Positions 48,337 to 60,431 of a stretch of DNA of 64,000 nt are shown here, piece after piece. Origin of the DNA: Cerrena zonata (taxonomy: Eukaryota; Basidiomycota; Agaricomycetes; Polyporales; Cerrenaceae). Positions within the stretch are counted from its first letter, which is position 1. Each line of letters starts with the position of its first letter. Under the pieces are notes generated by a model. It was not told the DNA's origin and did no database searches. It saw only the letters and a list, made by a program, of their open reading frames with translations. Position numbers and translations under genes: made by a program. Location: assembly GCA_038087015.1 (NCBI GenBank), contig JASBNA010000017.1, positions 558,001 to 622,000 of the forward strand, given 5' to 3'.

Positions 48337-48639
48337 CCTCTTGTGTTTATGAGACAGTTTACGAGATCGTAGTACCAGGGTTTTGGATGCTAAGTAGCAG
48401 TACGAAGAGTCGGTGGTCAGTACTAGTCAGTCAGTGAGGAAGTTCGGGGCGCCTGGAATTCCAATATCTCAGTATCAAGCTTATCTACTCAATTACCCTC
48501 CATGTGCCGGACTAACCGGAAATAACTCTACCCTGAGAGTGATCAGAATCGCTTGAATAGAAAACGACATCATAGGACTCCGAAATCCGAATGGTTCATA
48601 AAGCAAACTAGGTTGACGACTCTTCGCCATCCTCCCACC
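48337..48639. other. Divergent intergenic, 303 bp
   Basis: Between the F-box remnant (minus) and the M20 peptidase gene (plus). Holds the peptidase promoter. No clear element. Confidence 0.4.
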
Positions 48640-50778
48640 ATGGCACCTACAATCGTAGTCGAGAAGGATGGTCTCTTGCCCTCCTCTATGCCTTACACGA
48701 GCTCCCCTCGTGGAGGGATGTCCTCGCTTCGTGCGACAGTGTACATTGCAATTACCTTGGTTTGCGCGTCCACTGCACTATGGTCTTTATGCCCTCAGCA
48801 CTATTGGGGCGAGCCTGTAGTGGCAACAAACTTATGTGCTCAGGCTTCCGCAGTGAACCCTGTCAAACACGCGGAGTTGTGGAGTAGTCTCGATGGGATT
48901 TATGCTACAGAGACATTTGCGTCTCGCGCTATTGAGTGGTTGGGAGGTGCCATTAGAGTTCCGTGAGTTTCATCTAACATGAGATTCAAACATAACGCTG
49001 AATCTGGGTTTGATCGCCCCGTTAGGACCGAGAGCTTTGATAATATGGCACCCGTCGGCGAGGACCCTCGATGGGAGGCATTCGGACCTTTCCATGACTA
49101 TCTCCTAAAGGCGTTCCCTCAAGTGTAAGCGACTTCAAATTTCACTCGAATTCTGCTCATATTTGAATCAGACACGCAACCCTTGCCTTGACCAAAGTTA
49201 ATACGTATGGTTTGGTATTCGAGTGGAAGGGCTCAGACGAGAGTCTTAAGCCTTTACTTCTTATGGGTCATCAGGACGTGGTCCCTGTGAACCCTGACAC
49301 CGTCAGTGAATGGACTCATCCCCCATTCTCTGGACACTTTGACGGTAAACTTCTATGGGGCAGAGGCTCCTCGGATGACAAAAATGGTTTGGTCGGTATT
49401 CTCTCTACCGTCGAGACGTTGATCGAGAGTGGATTCAAGCCTACTCGTGGCATTGTACTATCGTTTGGCTTCGACGAGGAAGCCAGTGGACCTCAGGGTG
49501 CTGCTCATCTTGCGGAATACTTGCAGGAAAAATACGGCAAGAACGCATTCGCGTTGCTTGTCGATGAGGGTGGTAAGTCAGACAATACTATCCTCGAATA
49601 CTGATTTAGAAGTCCTCTTAAGGTGATTATATGATCGAGCACGGAAAGGTTTTCGCGACACCTGGCATTGCTGAGAAGGGCTATATTGATGTCCGTATTG
49701 ACGTTGAATCGCCAGGCGGTCACTCCAGCGTCCCGCCGTCTCACACAGTAGGTTATGGCTTATTTATGTTTTGTGCGGTATACTGACATATTTACAGACC
49801 ATTGGTCTCCTTTCTGCCCTCCTTGTCCACATCGAATCCAACCCGTACACCCCCAAACTTAATCGGGGTACCCCAATGTACATGAAATCACAATGTCTCG
49901 CTGCCCATGCACCCAAGCTTCCATCCGACTTGCGAAAGGCTCTTCTCGCCGCCGAGAAGAGTGACACAGCGTTGCGAGCTGCTGAGAAGATTCTTTTCGA
50001 GGATAGGATGTTCAAAGCATTGGTCGGGACCACTCAAGCCATTGATTTGATCTCGGGCGGTGTGAAAACAAATGCTCTTCCAGAAAGTGCTTGGGCTATT
50101 GTGAACCACAGAATTGCGACTGATAGGTATGACTCTGATGCTTCCTCGATATCTGCACAAAATCTCATCAGTGTTTACAGCTCGCTCACAGAGACAAAGG
50201 AACACGATATACACACACTCAAAACACTTGCTGCTAAATTCAACCTGTCTTACAGCGCGTTTGGTGAAGATATTACAGACAGCTCCTCTCACGCTTACGG
50301 AAAGCTCACGCTCAGTGATGCCTTCCATGCTGGTCTGCAGCCTGCGCCAATCACTCCTTTGGACGCTGCTGCTTACCAATTGGTCTCCGGAACCATCAAG
50401 GCGACCTATGACGCACACCGTGGCGGAGACGAGGTCATCGTCAGCCCAGGGATTATGTCCGGAAACACCGGTATGTAGCTGCGACACTTCTCTGTTATTC
50501 GGAGAATGAACTGTTGATCACCGTGGCGATATTCTAGATACAAGATACTATTGGGACTTGACGCCTCACATCTTCCGGTACAATCACCACTACACAGGGA
50601 ACGATAGTTTGTTTAAAGACATTCATACTGTCAACGAATGTGAGTCGCATTTTGATGTCTCCGACTCGGGTTGCTGATTGTCGATTTGTCCTCAGATATT
50701 GAAGTTGACGCATATATTGAGATGATCAAATTCTTTACCTTGCTTATCCTTAACGCGGATGAATCAACAGATCTCTAA
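48640..50778 (+). CDS. CPS1: M20-family carboxypeptidase (Cps1-like), membrane-anchored
   Basis: Zinc-dependent vacuolar carboxypeptidase releasing C-terminal residues from small peptides. Exons: 48640-48962, 49026-49124, 49172-49572, 49623-49747, 49798-50470, 50538-50639, 50696-50778, giving 601 aa. A single hydrophobic segment near residues 32-52 (VYIAITLVCASTALW) makes a type II anchor, as in yeast Cps1. Metal and catalytic motifs are GHQDVVPV, GRGSSDDKNG, FDEEASGPQG and LLVDEGGDY. GGHSSVPPSHT follows in the dimerisation domain. The end DLTPHIFRYNHHYTG carries the late zinc-ligand region. ATG chosen because it is preceded by an in-frame, unrelated stretch without membrane character. Confidence 0.88.
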
Positions 50779-52093
50779 GGCTGTACTCTTTTTTTGTTCT
50801 CATAGACCGTTCTCAAATGGAACTCTGCATGTACCAATTTCGGGGCGAGCAATTGACCGGCGCCCAGACCCCCACCTGCAAGTGAAGTGGAGTCGAATAT
50901 CCCAGAATTGCCGCCGCCACCCGAGTCGCATGATAATAGAAAGAAAGTTGCAGTTTGACAGAACTATAGGACCCGCTGTTAAGTTGCTCCTGGGGTGCTG
51001 GAGTTACCCCGGTAACAAGGTTCAGTTTTTTTATGTGCCCTTCGACATCAGAGATGTCAAAAATCTGTCTAACCTTTTCTCATGTGTTCGTGATGCCCGA
51101 TTGACGACCAGGGGGCCACAAGGACTTTGGCCGCCCGCAAAATACATCTTGTGACTGTGTTTACTTGAGATGTTTTTTTGTCGTGACAAGTCATCGCGAA
51201 CGGCAATGTCGGGCTTCGCTGTAATGTTCTGAGAACAGCATACATCGCCTATCGCTTACAATCATGTTGAACTTGAAGAAACCATTGCTTGAGGTTCATA
51301 GCGTCTAATTGAAGATGTCACAATAGACTTTGACGGGCTAAAATGAAGCTGGAAAGAATTGAGATGACGAGGATCATAATTCTACAATGTTCTTGGAATT
51401 TAATGGACGTTTTGAATGAAGGCGCAAGGGTCCAGCGATGCGAAAAACTAGACATTCCAAATAGAGACCATCTTCGTTACAAACTGCCGTGTAGTCTGAA
51501 TTTATGCGCAAATCAGTCACGCACGAAGGCATGATTTTTTTGAGAGATGCATATGCATTGTTTTGTTTACATTGGAGATTGTCGCCTCCAAGCTCTGGAC
51601 ACTCATTGAACATCTCCCTATCCTATGACAGTACCTATGGTGTTCATACTATATGCATGTCTAGGTGAGATGACTTGAAATATATGAGGTAATGAGGCAC
51701 TGAAAGATCTAATTCAATGGGCATAAGCTCGTAGGCCCCTTGCATTATCTTGAAGACTATGGAGAAACGGCTAGCACTGTAGTAGCTGCCAGTGTAGTTG
51801 AAGCTCGAGTGTGTGACTTGCTGCCGACGCTTGTGACAATTTCCTGAGAAGCGTGACATTATGAGCCCCTAAAGGAGGGATGCAGGCGTTACGTAGGGTC
51901 ACAGGGAGGGGATTGCGCCAAGGAGTCGACGGTAAAGGATTGAAGCACTGCTCTCTGTCTGCTCACCGTCTCCATCGTCGTCCACCGTGTCCTTCATTTC
52001 ATACCTGCTCTCTACCTCCATCTGGCTCGGACATAACGCACCCTCTCTTGACTCTCCGGCCCTGGCAACCGCGCAGGCTTCGCGATCCCAACC
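50779..52093. other. Intergenic, 1315 bp
   Basis: The longest gene-free gap outside the transposon. It holds the peptidase 3' UTR and the promoter of the LIM/RhoGAP gene. ORFs up to about 131 codons have no family resemblance. The part 51900-52090 is pyrimidine-rich and may be leader. Confidence 0.45.
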
Positions 52094-55000
52094 ATGAACG
52101 ATACTCAGGACCAGGGCCGCCGTACAAAGCTGCCCGTTGGCTCTCCTCCAGGTAGTTCTGCGCTGGCTTACATGGCTATGGGCTCAGACGGTAGTGATGC
52201 TTCTGAATACTCGACTTCACCCCCGAGAAACGGTCCTGCATCCGCTCCCCCAGGCAACCCCTCACTACTCCCCGAAAGACATAATTTCCCAACTCGATCA
52301 TCTACCGCACCTTCGCCGAATGATTACGATCCAAGGAGGACTAAGTACTCTGAACACGGACATCCTCGGAGCGAGGATTTGAATCATACTAACGTTGTGC
52401 TTGGTGGTGATCAACTCGAATCCGATCATGTAACTGGCAGATCGCCCGTGTACTTGTCCACCAGTCGACCAGGGACACCTACTAGTTCCAATTACCACAA
52501 CCAACCCTCCTCATCTGACCATACAGACGGGTCAAGACGTCGTCCTCGCAGTATTGCTTCGGATGCATCCCTGGGATCTGACTCTTCGGCCACTGGTGCC
52601 ACGAGCCAAGCTCCGGCATCGACTACTCATACCTCAACGAGTATGAGTTCAACGTGAGTAAATGTATACCTTCTTCCTGCTTTCAGGACTAATCATTCGC
52701 TTCCAAATCCCTCCAGGTCATGTACGGCATGTGGAAAGACAATGCAAGGTGCATTTGTACGTGCTTTGGGAGCAGTCTATCACCTGAATTGTTTCAAGTG
52801 CATGGTGCGTCATCCTTACCCTTGTGTCACATTCAATTACTCAAAAGTCTATCAGGATTGTGGTACTGTCGTTGCTTCCAAATTCTTTCCAATTGATGGG
52901 CCCGACGGCAAACAACACCCTTTGTGCGAACGTGATTATTTCCGTCGGCTCAACTTGATCTGTGCCAAATGTAGCCAAGCCCTTAGAGGGAGTTATATCA
53001 CAGCTTGCAGTATGTTTACACAAACCCATCCCAAGGCACCCCGATACTGACTCAATTGACGTGCTTGCAGGCAAAAAGTTCCACGTCGAACATTTCACCT
53101 GTTCAGTATGCACAACGCTCTTCGGTCCTCAAGATTCATATTACGAACATGATGGGGACGTATATTGTCATTTCCACTATTCGACACGATTCGCTACCAA
53201 GTGTGCAGGATGCAATAGCGCCATTCTGAAACAGTTCGTGGAGATCAACAGGAATATGCGAGACGAGTGTTGGCATCCAGAGTGTTATATGATCAATAAG
53301 GTGTGTTTGAATACATGTCAATGTGTTACGGAACCAAGGTAGCTGATGGGATGAGTTCAGTTCTGGAATGTCAAAGTTGTCAGTCGCCGGCCCAACAGTG
53401 GTTTATTGCCTGAGAACGGAGATGGGGAGCATGTGAGACCGGAACCGGAGTACGTAGAAGATGAACGGAAAGAGACACCTGCCTCCTTACGCGAAAAACA
53501 AGTCAATATGGAGCAACAGGTGTATCGTATCTGGACGTGAGTAATCCTGACCCGTATTTATATTCATTGCTGTTTGACTGATGGCCCTGTCTGAGAAGGG
53601 TATTGTCGGCATTTGAAGAGTCAAGCGCGGCGTGTATTTCAGATATGCTACGGCAGGTCAGTAATGGCCAATATCTGGAGGCAATACGGATGGCAGAGAA
53701 GTTTATTCTCCACGTCGAAGTGTTGTTTGCGGCTATTGACGACCTAGAGTATCAATTTTCTCGTTTGAACCTTAAAGGTTGGTGTTTTAATTTTCTAATT
53801 TCAAATGCGTGGGTATTCACACAGTTATAGGAATGTCGCACGTACGAGAGGCTCGTATGCTATGCCGCAAGACAGTCGATCTCTTCACACTCCTATCGCA
53901 TACTCAGGAGACAGGCACTCGACGAATCGGAATGACGCAAGAACTTTTGGCTCTTGTGACCGGTCTCGCGCACTACCTCAAGATCCTGATTCGTATAGCG
54001 TTGACAGCTGCACTGAAACTAGAGCGTGAACAGGGAATCACGGAAGCCATCACATCTTTCCTCGACAAACTCCACATGTTGGCTATTCAAAATGGCAACC
54101 CATCAGCGAAACGGATGGTGAGGCGTGCAAACGGAGAGTTGCAGTTAGAGGGTCAGGGCAATGCCAGCACTCAGGGCGTTACGTACGGCTTCAAGAGTCT
54201 TGCTCCGGAGAATGCTGGAGAATCGCCTTTTTCACCATCTCGAGATCCGTCTCTTACGAAAGTTCCGCCAGCGACCCAGCCCACTGACTCCTGTGCCAAG
54301 TGCAAGGGCACCGTCGAAGAAGACTGCGTACGGTTAGGGACTTTCCAAAGATGGCATTCTACCTGCATCCAGTGTGCAACATGCGGCAAGGCTGCTGCTG
54401 TCCCGACGCCCAAGGAGTTGGCGCCTCCAAAAAGCAGTGACGGCAATGACGATAAAGAGAAGGAGAAGGAAGGCGGGCCTAAAGTCTCTTCTGCGAGACG
54501 ACCACCAGCAAACGTGAAAGCCTTCACCTACGATACCGACTCGATGAAAGATACCCCCGAGTTTGGGAGGATTCCCACGGTGTTCTATTGCACTGAGCAT
54601 GCGCATAATAACTGTCGAGGTGGATTCCAAGCCGTGTCGAGATTGGAACAGTACGCATTCCTGCTGAATGTAGCCCTCCGCCGATTGTATGTTTTGCTCA
54701 AGTCGCGTGGGGTTATTCTTGCTTCTCGTGAGTTCACTTTGTTTGGTCAGTACTACAAACCTTACTGACTGAAGTAAACAGCTTCTGGACCACCAGCCGC
54801 TGGACAGAGTCAGGCGGACCTTTCGCATGATCCATACCGCAATTCAAGTGAAATTAACCGCTTAAAGAACTTGGACCGCAAACTCTCCGCAACAGCGCGT
54901 CTGCCAAAGCGTTCCACTGTTGTGGAAAGTCCGACAGGAAAGGTAGCGCATGCCTCAGACACATCGCATCACCATCATCATGGTCAGCAACGCCAACCAA

Positions 55001-57044
55001 TGCAACCCCAAATACAAGGCAACCGACTACACAAACCTCCGCCTCAGCCTCAGCAAGCTCAGCTGCAACAGCGACCTCGGGTACAACCCCCGGGCACGAT
55101 TGACCTTGACACAAATATGCAAGGCTTCCGGCCGACGCTAGGACGCAATAACACCGAAGTGATGATTGTGGATGATTCAGCACCTACCTCACCAGCAGGT
55201 GGAGTGGAAGAACCCAAGCTTCCTGGAGAAGACGGAATCACATTAGCGGACATTCCCCAGATAGTGGAAGCTGCGCAGGCTCGCGAACAGCGGCGTTCAT
55301 TACCGTCCGAGAGTGCTATTCCATATATCGCCGAGTTGAGTCCGCTAGAATTGGCGATTGTGAAACATGCAGCTGTCCTCGTACTTCAACGATCGTCATT
55401 GCGAGATGCGTTTGACCTAGATGAGATCCTGGAGTTGGTAGAGATCAAGAAGAGTTCGTTCTGGAATAAGCTCTTCAAGGCTAATAACGATAAGAAGGCT
55501 GTCAAGAAGAAAGGTGAGCGCATCAGCCATACCTCAGATGGTATCGTGCATGTTCCCTAATCTGCTGCGGTAGGCGTCTTTGGGATCCCTCTAGAGCTTC
55601 TTGTCGAGCGGGAAGGTGCAGATTCTCTGCATGGAGCCTCGAGAGCACCGTTACGAGTACCTAGCTTCATTGATGATGTGGTATCTGCGATGAGGCAAAT
55701 GGGTAAGCAATTTCCTGATGTCGTGCCTTTATATAGCTGACCGCGACGACCGCACCAGACATGTCCATCGAAGGTATCTTCCGTAAGAACGGTAACATAA
55801 GACGGCTGAAGGAGCTCACTGATGCGATCGATCGTGATCCATCCTCCGTCGATCTCACCCAAGACAACCCAGTGCAATTAGCGGCACTGCTCAAGAAGTT
55901 CCTGCGAGAGTTGCCTGATCCCTTACTGACTTATAAGCTTCATCGGCTGTTCGTTGCGTCTCAATGTAAGACCACAAGGTTCCCTCATGTTGATTGAGGA
56001 TACTCACTCTAGACTCTTCTTCTCCACTCTAGCTTTACCAAACGAAGCCGAACGCAAGCGGTTACTTCACATGGTCTCCATCCTCCTTCCAAAGTATCAC
56101 CGTGATACTATGGAAGTCCTCTTCGTGTTCTTGAAGTGGGTAGCTTCGTTCGCACATATCGATAAAGAGACAGGAAGCAAGATGGATCTCCCAAACCTGG
56201 CGACAGTCATCTGTCCAAGTATCCTCTATTCGCGAGGGAGTAACGCCGTCCGAGACGAAAGTTTTGGTGCCATTCGTGTAGTTACTGCGCTATTGGAGAA
56301 CCAGGACGAGTTCTACAGCGTGCCTGAGGAGTTTGTGTCGATCTTGCAAGATCAAGAGTACTTTGCGAGCAGCATGGAGTTGCCTAGCAAGGAGTTTTTG
56401 AAGAAATGCGACAACTATATGCGCGTCAAGGCTAGTGGTCGTACTCCCGGCCTCATGTCTCCTATCAACGGTCCTACATCGTCACCGTTCAGTACACCAC
56501 GTCCCGATGACATGAGGTCGATGCCACCACGGTAAGTGCAACCTCCTAGGAGGCCGCCTATGTAATATCATCTGACTGACAATTTGTTATTTCTATTTTT
56601 TTCTTCCATCCTAGACCCGCACAAGGGAATAATAATCCACAATCGCTCGAAAGACCAGGTATGAACGGACCCTCATCCTCTGAATCCAACATACGGAACG
56701 GTACCACCCAATCCAGACACCAATCACCTCCCACTCTGACCCATTCACCATTTTCGTACCCAGCAGGAGGCGCTTCAGCACCTTCGTTATCGCAGGGTAT
56801 GGTGAATATGCAGAACATCCAAGCGCCTCAACCACGACACGCTGCGTCGACGAATGGGACGCCAAATGGGGAGTGGTCGCCTCAGTCGTATGAGCGACCG
56901 ATACCGATACCACTTTCTCAGTCGCCTAGTAGATCGGGGTCGAGACCGTCGTCGTATGCGCCGAGGACGAGTGGGGAGGGGGCTCATCCGTTTGTGAATG
57001 GGAACCCTGCTGCTCAGCCTGCTGCTGTACGGCAGCGTATTTGA
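52094..57044 (+). CDS. LRG1: LIM-domain RhoGAP (Lrg1-like), 1426 aa
   Basis: Rho GTPase-activating protein with LIM zinc domains; yeast Lrg1 acts on Rho1 in cell-wall signalling. Exons: 52094-52653, 52717-52804, 52856-53009, 53071-53300, 53361-53536, 53599-53777, 53831-54727, 54782-55513, 55574-55702, 55759-55965, 56033-56531, 56615-57044. A disordered N-terminus precedes LIM1 (SCTACGKTMQGAFVRALG) and LIM2 (SKKFHVEHFTCSVCTTLFGP). A third LIM (SCAKCKGTVEEDC then HSTCIQCATCGK) follows a helical middle. The RhoGAP domain has VFGIPLELLVEREG, the arginine finger GIFRKNGNIRRLKELT, PVQLAALLKKFLRELPDPLL and NLATVICPSILYS. The tail is Ser/Pro-rich. Between the LIM pair and the third LIM the sequence is long, as in other fungal Lrg1. 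Confidence 0.9.
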
Positions 57045-57974
57045 TTGATGAGATTTTTGTTGTTGTTCCCCTTCGCTTGTCTTTTCGTGCGTTTTGCTTC
57101 CTCATACTACTTCGGGTTTGGTTTGTGTTTTTTTCGTTCGTCGTTGGGTAATTGTCATTCGTCCGATCCTTTCAAGATTCATCCTCCTCACGCGCTCATA
57201 TGCTCTCGCCCGCTCACTTTTCTTCCTTCTTATAAACCTCTTTCGTACTTTCTTCGTGTTATCACGTTTTACCCTTCCCTTAGGACCTTTTTCTTTTATT
57301 CTTCTCATCCATTTCATTATACTCCCTTCATTGCATCTCACCCTTTGCTTCTATTCTCTCCTACTCTCTCTCTCTACTACACTGTCTCGCAACCTCTTCC
57401 CATCTGTACATCACATACCTCGCCCTCATCTACTTATACTATGATCAATGGACCAATATCTGGCAGTTCCGTCTCTCTCTCTCTTCCCTCCTCCTCATTT
57501 TTCAGTATAGGTTTTTTCTTCTACTTCAACCCCACCCCCACTAGTTCGTTTTTTTATACCCTCCTTGTTATTGTGGAGAACAAATTCTTTTTATTTTTGT
57601 TTGTTTTTCCACATGAACTTGAGCAATATAAATATAAATTTGCGATGAATTCAGTTTGCATGGATTTGATTTTGGTTTAGTTGTTGGGGAGATGTATTCT
57701 TAGTTCTAGAGTGTTAAAAAACCATCGATTTACGGTCATACCATATCATCAGACTAGCTGTACAGTTGAGATGATTCGAGTGCAGGAGGGAATCGATAGG
57801 TAGAAATGACCAAGTAATACTGACAGTCCTCCGGATCCCTATCACGCCAAAAATTCATGTTTCCTCGCATGGGCATACGCATGTCGCATATTATTTTTGG
57901 AGAGAGTACAGCACATGAATGATGGAAAGTAAACACATAAACGGAAAAGCGTATACGACAAAAATGCCGTGCGT
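57045..57974. other. Pyrimidine-rich convergent intergenic, 930 bp
   Basis: From 57057 to about 57560 the plus strand is strongly T/C-rich, with ctctctct runs, directly after the LIM/RhoGAP stop. It probably includes the 3' UTR of that gene. A 211-codon ORF (57045) is hydrophobic only because of this bias. The last 330 bp are ordinary and end at the RPS15 stop. Confidence 0.6.
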
Positions 57975-58749
57975 TTACTTGAGGGGGATGCTAGAGAGAC
58001 ACATCAGTATATATTCAGAAGTCTTAGAAAAGGGAGAGGAATCCGACATACAATCGTGAAGAGTGCGTCGCACCAATACCAGGACGACCGTGCTTGACGG
58101 GCCTGTAAGAGCACGAGAACTCAGCAAGGTAATGACCAACCATCTCAGGCTTGATCTCGACCGAGTTGAAGACCTTTCCGTTGTAGATACCGACGACGCT
58201 GCCGATCATCTCGGGGACGATGATCATGTCACGGAGATGGGTCTTGACGGCGGTGGGTTTCTCGTTGGGGGGAGCTTCTTTCTTGGCCTTGCGGAGCTTC
58301 TTGATGAGACCCATGGGTTTGCGCTTGAGACCGCGTTGGAAACGACGGCGGGCGCGGGCGTGGACGAGCTATAGAGGGGAGTTGGGAGGTAAGAAATGGG
58401 TTTGATTTGTGTGGTTCGTGGGGTGGGTTTGGGGTGTTAACATACCTCGACGAACTATAGGAATAAGAATATGGTTGATGAGATCGGGAAATTAGATTGG
58501 AGGGTAGGTGGAACGTACGTCTTCATTGCTCAAATCCAAGAGCTTCTCAAGCTCAACTCCACGGTAGGAGAAGGTACGGAAGGTTCTCTTCTTCTTGAGG
58601 TCGGCGGCGACTTGGGGGTCGGTAACGGAGGAGTCAGCCTATACACAAGCATTGCAAAGATAACACCAAGACAACAAAAATCGCAGCAAAATCAACCGTC
58701 AGCATTTCATTCTCTTGAGCAACGTTCCACAAGCACAGAGACTGACCAT
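57975..58749 (-). CDS. RPS15: 40S ribosomal protein S15 (uS19)
   Basis: Small-subunit ribosomal protein. Exons: 58749-58747, 58638-58519, 58454-58446, 58368-58052, 57990-57975, giving 154 aa. The first coding exon is the ATG alone and the third is 9 nt (Phe-Val-Glu). [56 protein letters not shown] and [20 protein letters not shown] are diagnostic. The final exon gives SRFIPLK, the usual ending. All exons join in phase with GT-AG introns. Confidence 0.95.
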
Positions 58750-59218
58750 CTTGCGTTGACGGTCGGTGTTTTGAGGAGGGGACTTGAGGGGACTTGGTCG
58801 TATACGGTACCAGACGGGATGCCAGTGAGAGGAGAGGCTAAGCGCTCTTTTCTATCGGAGTTTGAACCCCAGCATAGTGTGGATAGTAGGTGGACACTAT
58901 GCGTGGGAAAGGAGCTGTATAGTTTCTCAGCCACCCGCGTACCGATCACTTGCATGGTGTGCGGTGCCTAGAAGGTTTCTACTATACTCGTCGTCGGATA
59001 GAATCCACAGGTCTTCCCTCGAGGATTAAATGTACGTCTGTGTTCTCTCCGAGAGGTGTGTCTGTGGTGCTGATGCGGAAGTTGTATCTTTTTGTACAGT
59101 GATCAGTGGCTACCGCAACTTAAAACTACCACTCCCGCTAAAACCTCAAAGTACGTATTCAATTTCGACTTTGCATGTGTGAAGAAGCATACTGATCTTT
59201 TGTTTGTGTTCATTTCAG
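58750..59218. promoter_or_regulatory. Divergent promoter of RPS15 and RPP2, 469 bp
   Basis: Two ribosomal protein genes face away from each other here. The RPP2 side ends in a 5' UTR intron, 59151-59218 (gtacgt..ttcag), that abuts the ATG. A shared promoter could coordinate both genes. No named motif found. Confidence 0.5.
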
Positions 59219-59682
59219 ATGCGTTACATTGCTGCATACCTCCTCCTCCAGATCGGTGGCAACACCTCCCCTTCTGCCGCTGACGTCAAGAAGGTCCTCT
59301 CTACTGTCGGTATTGAGGCTGATGATGACCGTCTCTCGAGCTTGCTCTCTGAGCTCAACGGCAAGGACGTCAACACTGTATGTCGCCAGTATATTTTACC
59401 ATTAAATGCGATACTAAACAATATTTATCTGTGCAGCTAATTGCCGAGGGCTCTGCCAAGCTCGCTTCTGTCCCCTCCGGTGGTGCCGTCGCTGCTTCTT
59501 CTGGTGGAGCTGCCGGTGGTGCCCCCGCCGCTGCTGCTGAGAAGGAAGAGGAGAAGAAGGAGGAAGAGAAGGTTCGTGCCATGAGTTTTTACTCTTTGCG
59601 TATAATCTGATGCTGACTTGTGATTTTCTATGACGCGCAGGAGGAATCCGACGATGACATGGGCTTCGGTCTGTTCGACTAA
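59219..59682 (+). CDS. RPP2: 60S acidic ribosomal protein P2
   Basis: Stalk protein of the large subunit, recruiting elongation factors. Exons 59219-59377, 59437-59571 and 59641-59682 give 111 aa. [15 protein letters not shown] starts the dimerisation domain. An Ala/Gly-rich hinge follows, then the charged end [19 protein letters not shown], whose last residues are the P-protein signature that binds translation factors. The start follows directly after an intron acceptor (cag|ATG). P2 is preferred over P1 because of the [10 protein letters not shown] start. Confidence 0.94.
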
Positions 59683-60431
59683 ACGCCAACTTGGGGAGCA
59701 TTACATATGTCTTATCTTAGCATATCACCGGCACACATTTTTGCCATACGTACGATTACAATGAAATTGACATGCCCCTGAAATGCAGCAGCTTGAGATG
59801 ATGAGACGGAGATGATTAAAAGCTTCCGAGCGTGTGTGCGGTAACCAACGAGGATGTGGACGATCATGATGTTCGAATGGGAAGATCGGGGTCTACCGCT
59901 GTGCCGTGCCGCGATGACCAAAAGTGCGATGTTACGGGGGGAGGGCCATTAGGAGGATCGCGGGTGAGTGATAGCGTTTGGAGGGTGGCTTACACGGATG
60001 ATGGGGTGGCCGCCGGTAGAATACGAAGCAAACGTCGCTGCCGCCGGGCTGCCTCTATATTCTTGCCGCGGCAGCTGTTGTCGGTCCCGAGGCGTGGACG
60101 GGCAGTTTCAGTTGGAAAATGGAATATTGCACACTGATGGCCGGCGGCAGCGACCAGGCACGGGCGGGGATTGGCTGCTGAGGGAAAAGAGTGCCCGGTA
60201 TGGGAGACAGACATGCTGAGTCAGCAGACCATCCACAATCTCTCCTGCTCTGCCTCTGCCACTCCCGGACGCGGATGCTCAGTCCCTCCTCTTGCGCTCT
60301 CAACCCCTTCCGTCTCTTCTCTCAAACCCCCATGCTCTCTGCTTAATTACCTTCTTGTCCTCTTGCTTCATCTCTCCTCTCGTCTCCATTCTCGACCCAC
60401 ACCGCACCCGGCTCTGCTCGCCCAATTGTCT
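59683..60431. other. Intergenic, 749 bp
   Basis: Between RPP2 and the right-hand Zn2Cys6 gene, both plus. GC-rich around 59980-60180. Holds the regulator's promoter and leader; an open frame runs upstream of its ATG from 60171 but lacks family support. Confidence 0.45.

Noticed and set aside
57045..57680. 211-codon hydrophobic ORF directly after the Lrg1-like stop
   Set aside because: Its Phe/Leu/Ser content comes from the T/C-rich strand; it has no family resemblance, and it starts immediately after the upstream gene's stop.
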